Assembly: GCA_001802645.1 (NCBI GenBank)
Contig: MGZJ01000067.1
Span: 32,265-84,600 of the forward strand
DNA: 52,336 bases
DNA from: Geobacteraceae bacterium GWC2_53_11
GTDB lineage: Bacteria; Desulfobacterota; Desulfuromonadia; Geobacterales; Pseudopelobacteraceae
Direction: 5' to 3'
Within the stretch, counting starts at the first letter, position 1. Each line of letters starts with the position of its first letter. Shown piece after piece: positions 49,467-52,336 of this stretch. The notes beneath the pieces were generated by a model. That model made no database searches. It was not told where the DNA came from and saw nothing but the letters and a program-made list of their open reading frames with translations. Made by a program: the position numbers and the translations under genes.

Positions 49467-51062
49467 ATGAATAAATTCTGGAAAACAGGCGAACCGTACG
49501 TGCTGGCTACCGGGGCGGCCCTGGCGATCATCCTGGTCATGAGCCTGTCGCTGGTCGGCGTCGTCATGACCAACGGGCTCGGCTATTTCTGGCCGCGGGC
49601 GCTGGTCAAATTCGAGCTGAAGGACGGCACCTCCGCACTCGGCCAGATTATGGAGCAGGAGAATAACCCGATCAGCGGTGCCCGGCGCCTGCAGCTGAAA
49701 GTCGCCAACCGTGACGTGTTCGGTCAGGATTTTCGCTGGATTGACGAGAAGGATATCGCCTCGCGCACCCTGCCCGGTGATGCGGTGCTGCTGGAACGGC
49801 GCGAGAACGGCAACTATTTCGGTTTCCTGCAGGGCATTACCACGGAAGGGCTTGTCCTGACCGGTGTCACGCCGTATGAACAGTTGTTGCAGGCACGGAA
49901 GCTGGTAGCAGGCAAGCTGGAGAACACCCGAACGATCAGGAAACAGATGTCGAATCTGAACAGCAATGCCGAGCGGATCCGCCTGAAACTGCTGAAGCTT
50001 GAGTATGGCGGGCAAGAGAAGAATGCGTCGGCTATTACTGAGCTGACCGCTGCCCGTGAAAAGGAGATGGCCGAATTCAGCCGCCTGAACGAACAGGCCA
50101 GTGCCACCATGGCCGATATAGGCAAAATCACCGCCCAGTTCAGTGATGCTACGGGGGGCAGCAAAGATATCTCCCTGACGGAAATCGTTGCCCTGCAGCG
50201 CCCCAACAGCATGTCGTTTGTTGCCAAGTGCGGCGCCTATCTGGAGCGGGTCCGCGAACTGCTGTTGGATGATCCGCGTGAATCCAACACCGAGGGGGGG
50301 CTCTTTCCGGCCATCTTCGGTACGGTCATGATGGTGCTGCTGATGAGTGTCTTCTCGCTCCCCTTTGGGGTGATCGCCGCCATCTACCTGCGGGAATACG
50401 CCAAGGATGGCCTGATGACACGCATGGTGCGCATCGCCGTCAACAATCTGGCCGGTGTTCCCTCCATCGTCTACGGAGTGTTCGGACTCGGCTTCTTCGT
50501 CTACGGCATCGGCGGCAGCATCGACTCCCTCTTCTTCCCGGAACGGCTGCCTACCCCGACCTTCGGCACCGGCGGCATCCTCTGGTCGAGCCTGACCCTG
50601 GCGCTCCTGACCGTACCGGTGGTGATCGTCGCCACCGAGGAATCGCTTGCCTCAATTCCGAAAGGGGTGCGTGAAGGTTCACTGGCGCTGGGGGCTACCA
50701 AGTTCCAGACCCTGATGAAGATCCTGCTTCCCATGGCAACCCCCGGCATCATGACCGGTCTGATCCTCTCCATGGCGCGCGCTGCCGGTGAGGTTGCACC
50801 GCTGATGATCGTCGGTGTGGTCAAGCTGGCGCCGACGCTTCCCTTTGATACGAATTTCCCGTTTTTCCACATGGACCGGAAATTCATGCACCTCGGCTTT
50901 CATATCTACGACGTCGGCTTTCAGTCCCCCAACGTGGAAGCGGCTAAGCCGATGGTATTTGTAACGACGATGCTGCTGCTGGCAATTGTCATCCTGGCCA
51001 GCAGTGTGGCCATATATCTGCGCAACCGGATGCGCAGCAAGTATACGACTTCGACGTTTTAA
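49467..51062 (+). CDS. pstA: phosphate ABC transporter permease PstA, enlarged
   Basis: About 531 residues. TM1 (about 15-37), then a soluble region of about 240 residues including a predicted coiled coil (RKQMSNLNSNAERIRLKLLKLEYGG to MAEFSRLNEQASATMADIG), then the permease core with EAA loop GSLALGATKFQTLMKILLPMATPG. E. coli PstA is about 300 residues, so this chain is extended like its partner PstC. AAGAGG lies upstream of the ATG at 49467. A dyad repeat separates it from pstB. Confidence 0.93.
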   Translation: MNKFWKTGEPYVLATGAALAIILVMSLSLVGVVMTNGLGYFWPRALVKFELKDGTSALGQIMEQENNPISGARRLQLKVANRDVFGQDFRWIDEKDIASRTLPGDAVLLERRENGNYFGFLQGITTEGLVLTGVTPYEQLLQARKLVAGKLENTRTIRKQMSNLNSNAERIRLKLLKLEYGGQEKNASAITELTAAREKEMAEFSRLNEQASATMADIGKITAQFSDATGGSKDISLTEIVALQRPNSMSFVAKCGAYLERVRELLLDDPRESNTEGGLFPAIFGTVMMVLLMSVFSLPFGVIAAIYLREYAKDGLMTRMVRIAVNNLAGVPSIVYGVFGLGFFVYGIGGSIDSLFFPERLPTPTFGTGGILWSSLTLALLTVPVVIVATEESLASIPKGVREGSLALGATKFQTLMKILLPMATPGIMTGLILSMARAAGEVAPLMIVGVVKLAPTLPFDTNFPFFHMDRKFMHLGFHIYDVGFQSPNVEAAKPMVFVTTMLLLAIVILASSVAIYLRNRMRSKYTTSTF

Positions 51063-51077
51063 CCGGGAACCCTTTTC

Positions 51078-51208
51078 TTTGCCACAGAGACACAGAGACT
51101 CAGAGGAGAACATCAACTGATGATGAAAATGAATACATTCGTATTTGACGATTAGTATGTTTTTCCTTGGTATGACTTTCTCAGTGACTCTGTGTCTCTG
51201 TGGCTATA
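51078..51208. repeat. family-4 palindromic repeat (pstA-pstB junction)
   Basis: The left arm (51078-51110) of the GCCACAGAGACACAGAG type pairs with the right arm (51177-51208) of the CTCTGTGTCTCTGTGGC type, around about 65 bases of AT-rich DNA. No hairpin insert is present. It separates pstA from pstB. Confidence 0.85.
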
Positions 51209-51240
51209 TTTTCAGTTTAAGCACTAAATAAGGAACTAAC

Positions 51241-52017
51241 ATGTCACAACCCCTGGAACACACCACACCGATTCTCTCGGTTTCCGATCTGAACCTACAT
51301 TATGGCGCGGCCCATGCCCTCAAGAACATCAATCTTGAGATGGCCCGCAACCAGGTGACCGCTTTCATCGGACCGTCCGGCTGCGGCAAGTCAACGCTGC
51401 TGCGCTGCTTCAACCGGATGAACGACCTGGTGGAGAGCGCCCGGATCGACGGCAGCATCCGCTTCGACGGCGCCGAGATCAATGAGCCCTCTACCGACGT
51501 CATCTCGCTCCGGCGCCGGATCGGCATGGTCTTTCAGCAGTCCAACCCGTTCCCCAAGTCGATCTACGAGAACATCGTCTACGGCCTGCGCATTTCCGGA
51601 GTAAACGACAAGGCGACTCTCGATGAAGCGGTAGAGCGGAGCCTGAAAAACGCCGCCATCTGGAATGAAGTAAAGGATCGCTTGCATGAGTCGGCGCTGG
51701 GACTTTCCGGCGGTCAGGCCCAGCGCATCTGCATCGCCCGGGCCATTGCGGTCAATCCGGAGATCATCCTGATGGACGAGCCCTGTTCGGCGCTCGACCC
51801 GATTTCGACCCTCAAGATTGAGGAGTTGATCGAAGAGTTGAAAAGCAAGTACACTATTGTCATCGTCACCCACAACATGCAGCAGGCGGCGCGGGTGTCG
51901 GATGTGACGGCGTTCTTTTATCTGGGAGAGTTGATTGAGGCGGGCGGGACACGCAAAATTTTCACCAACCCGGAGAAGAAACAGACGGAAGATTACATTA
52001 CCGGTCGGTTCGGGTAA
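51241..52017 (+). CDS. pstB: phosphate ABC transporter ATPase PstB
   Basis: 258 residues. Walker [15 protein letters not shown]-loop [16 protein letters not shown] (typical PstB), signature [15 protein letters not shown], Walker [15 protein letters not shown] and the H-loop [13 protein letters not shown]. It drives phosphate import through PstC/PstA. The ribosome site is weak. It is followed by repeat copy B and phoU. Confidence 0.97.
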   Translation: MSQPLEHTTPILSVSDLNLHYGAAHALKNINLEMARNQVTAFIGPSGCGKSTLLRCFNRMNDLVESARIDGSIRFDGAEINEPSTDVISLRRRIGMVFQQSNPFPKSIYENIVYGLRISGVNDKATLDEAVERSLKNAAIWNEVKDRLHESALGLSGGQAQRICIARAIAVNPEIILMDEPCSALDPISTLKIEELIEELKSKYTIVIVTHNMQQAARVSDVTAFFYLGELIEAGGTRKIFTNPEKKQTEDYITGRFG

Positions 52018-52041
52018 CCCAAAAAACAAGGCAAAACCGGT

Positions 52042-52183
52042 CTCACGCGGCCAGAAGTAGGTGCCTCTAGGCAAGGCGCGGAGGACGCGGAGAAAACCAG
52101 GATTAAAGGCTTAAGTCTTTAGGGGTAATACATAAATCTTTGTTTTTGACTTTCTCCGTGGTCTCCGCGTCTCCGCGTGAAAA
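52042..52183. repeat. family-1 palindromic repeat, copy B, with hairpin insert (pstB-phoU junction)
   Basis: The left arm with insert (52042-52096) is identical over 55 bases to 3462-3516. The insert block is 52051-52076, with hairpin TGCC-TCTA-GGCA (52062-52073). The right arm 52151-52183 pairs with the left arm outside the insert. The middle differs from copy A. Confidence 0.92.
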
Positions 52184-52223
52184 TAACAGGTTTAATTCCG
52201 GCGTGACCGGATGAGGAGAACAT

Positions 52224-52336
52224 ATGCAGCAGGAACATATCAGCAAAGCTTTTGATAATGAATTGAACGACCTCCGCCAAAGTATTCTGGTCATGGGGGG
52301 CAAGGTGGAGTTGATGATCGCCAACTCGGTCAAGTC
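52224..52336 (+). CDS. phoU: PhoU, phosphate regulon regulator (cut by window end)
   Basis: The first 37 codons are visible: MQQEHISKAFDNELNDLRQS then ILVMGGKVELMIANSV. This matches the PhoU N-terminal helix pattern. GAGGAG seven bases upstream supports the ATG. PhoU links Pst activity to PhoR signalling. The rest lies beyond the edge. Confidence 0.85.
   Translation, partial: MQQEHISKAFDNELNDLRQSILVMGGKVELMIANSVK

Noticed and set aside
1-52336. CRISPR array
   Set aside because: Repeats seen are palindromic and dispersed; no evenly spaced direct repeats with unique spacers and no cas gene.

Overview
The window reads as chromosomal DNA of a Geobacter-like deltaproteobacterium (Geobacteraceae or a close relative such as the propionicus/lovleyi group). 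This is inferred from recognised protein families, not from a database search. The signs are a single-chain pyruvate:ferredoxin oxidoreductase beside dnaX-ybaB-recR, a UbiX/UbiA/UbiD set of the kind used for menaquinone, HDOD and PocR signalling proteins, a sigma-54-like promoter before a chemoreceptor, and an enlarged PstC/PstA phosphate transporter.

Layout. 1-7006: an ECF sigma factor, an APC permease, a family-2 glycosyltransferase and a quinone-type operon (ubiD, a lipoprotein, ubiA, ubiX). 7267-13489: a chemoreceptor, the operon folK - YHS protein - transaldolase - glycogen synthase, and an epimerase with a small partner gene. 13571-20581: pyruvate:ferredoxin oxidoreductase, recR, ybaB, dnaX, SRP RNA and tRNA-Ser(GGA), all on the minus strand. 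20693-25300: a nucleoside phosphorylase-like gene, a CruF/DUF422-type membrane protein, a Spy/LTXXQ-like periplasmic protein, nadA and two OmpA-domain proteins.

25565-29786 is a compact integrated element of about 4.2 kb in the 3' end of tRNA-Pro(CGG), bounded by a perfect 46-bp direct repeat. A rightward repressor-integrase pair opposes a leftward row of small genes: a ribbon-helix-helix protein, three unknowns and a HicBA toxin-antitoxin pair.

29922-34945 holds sixA, thyA-folA, an EAL-HDOD protein and a PocR-PAS histidine kinase. 35144-52336 is largely a phosphate regulon: a DUF47-PiT pair, a large GGDEF-EAL-CBS-GGDEF protein, phoB-phoR and pstS-pstC-pstA-pstB-phoU (phoU cut by the window edge). 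GTAAC motifs at 11-bp spacing lie upstream of the DUF47-pit pair, phoB and pstS and look like Pho boxes. Between the two phosphate blocks is an accessory patch (AAA_14/DUF4143 ATPase, two unknowns, DUF2442, a zinc-ribbon protein) with repeats around and inside it.

The most striking non-gene signal is a set of palindromic repeats of several families. All four junctions of the pst operon carry one. Four copies from two unrelated palindrome families contain the same roughly 25-nt block, whose small hairpin shows compensatory base changes between families. That suggests a short mobile or REP-like hairpin element.
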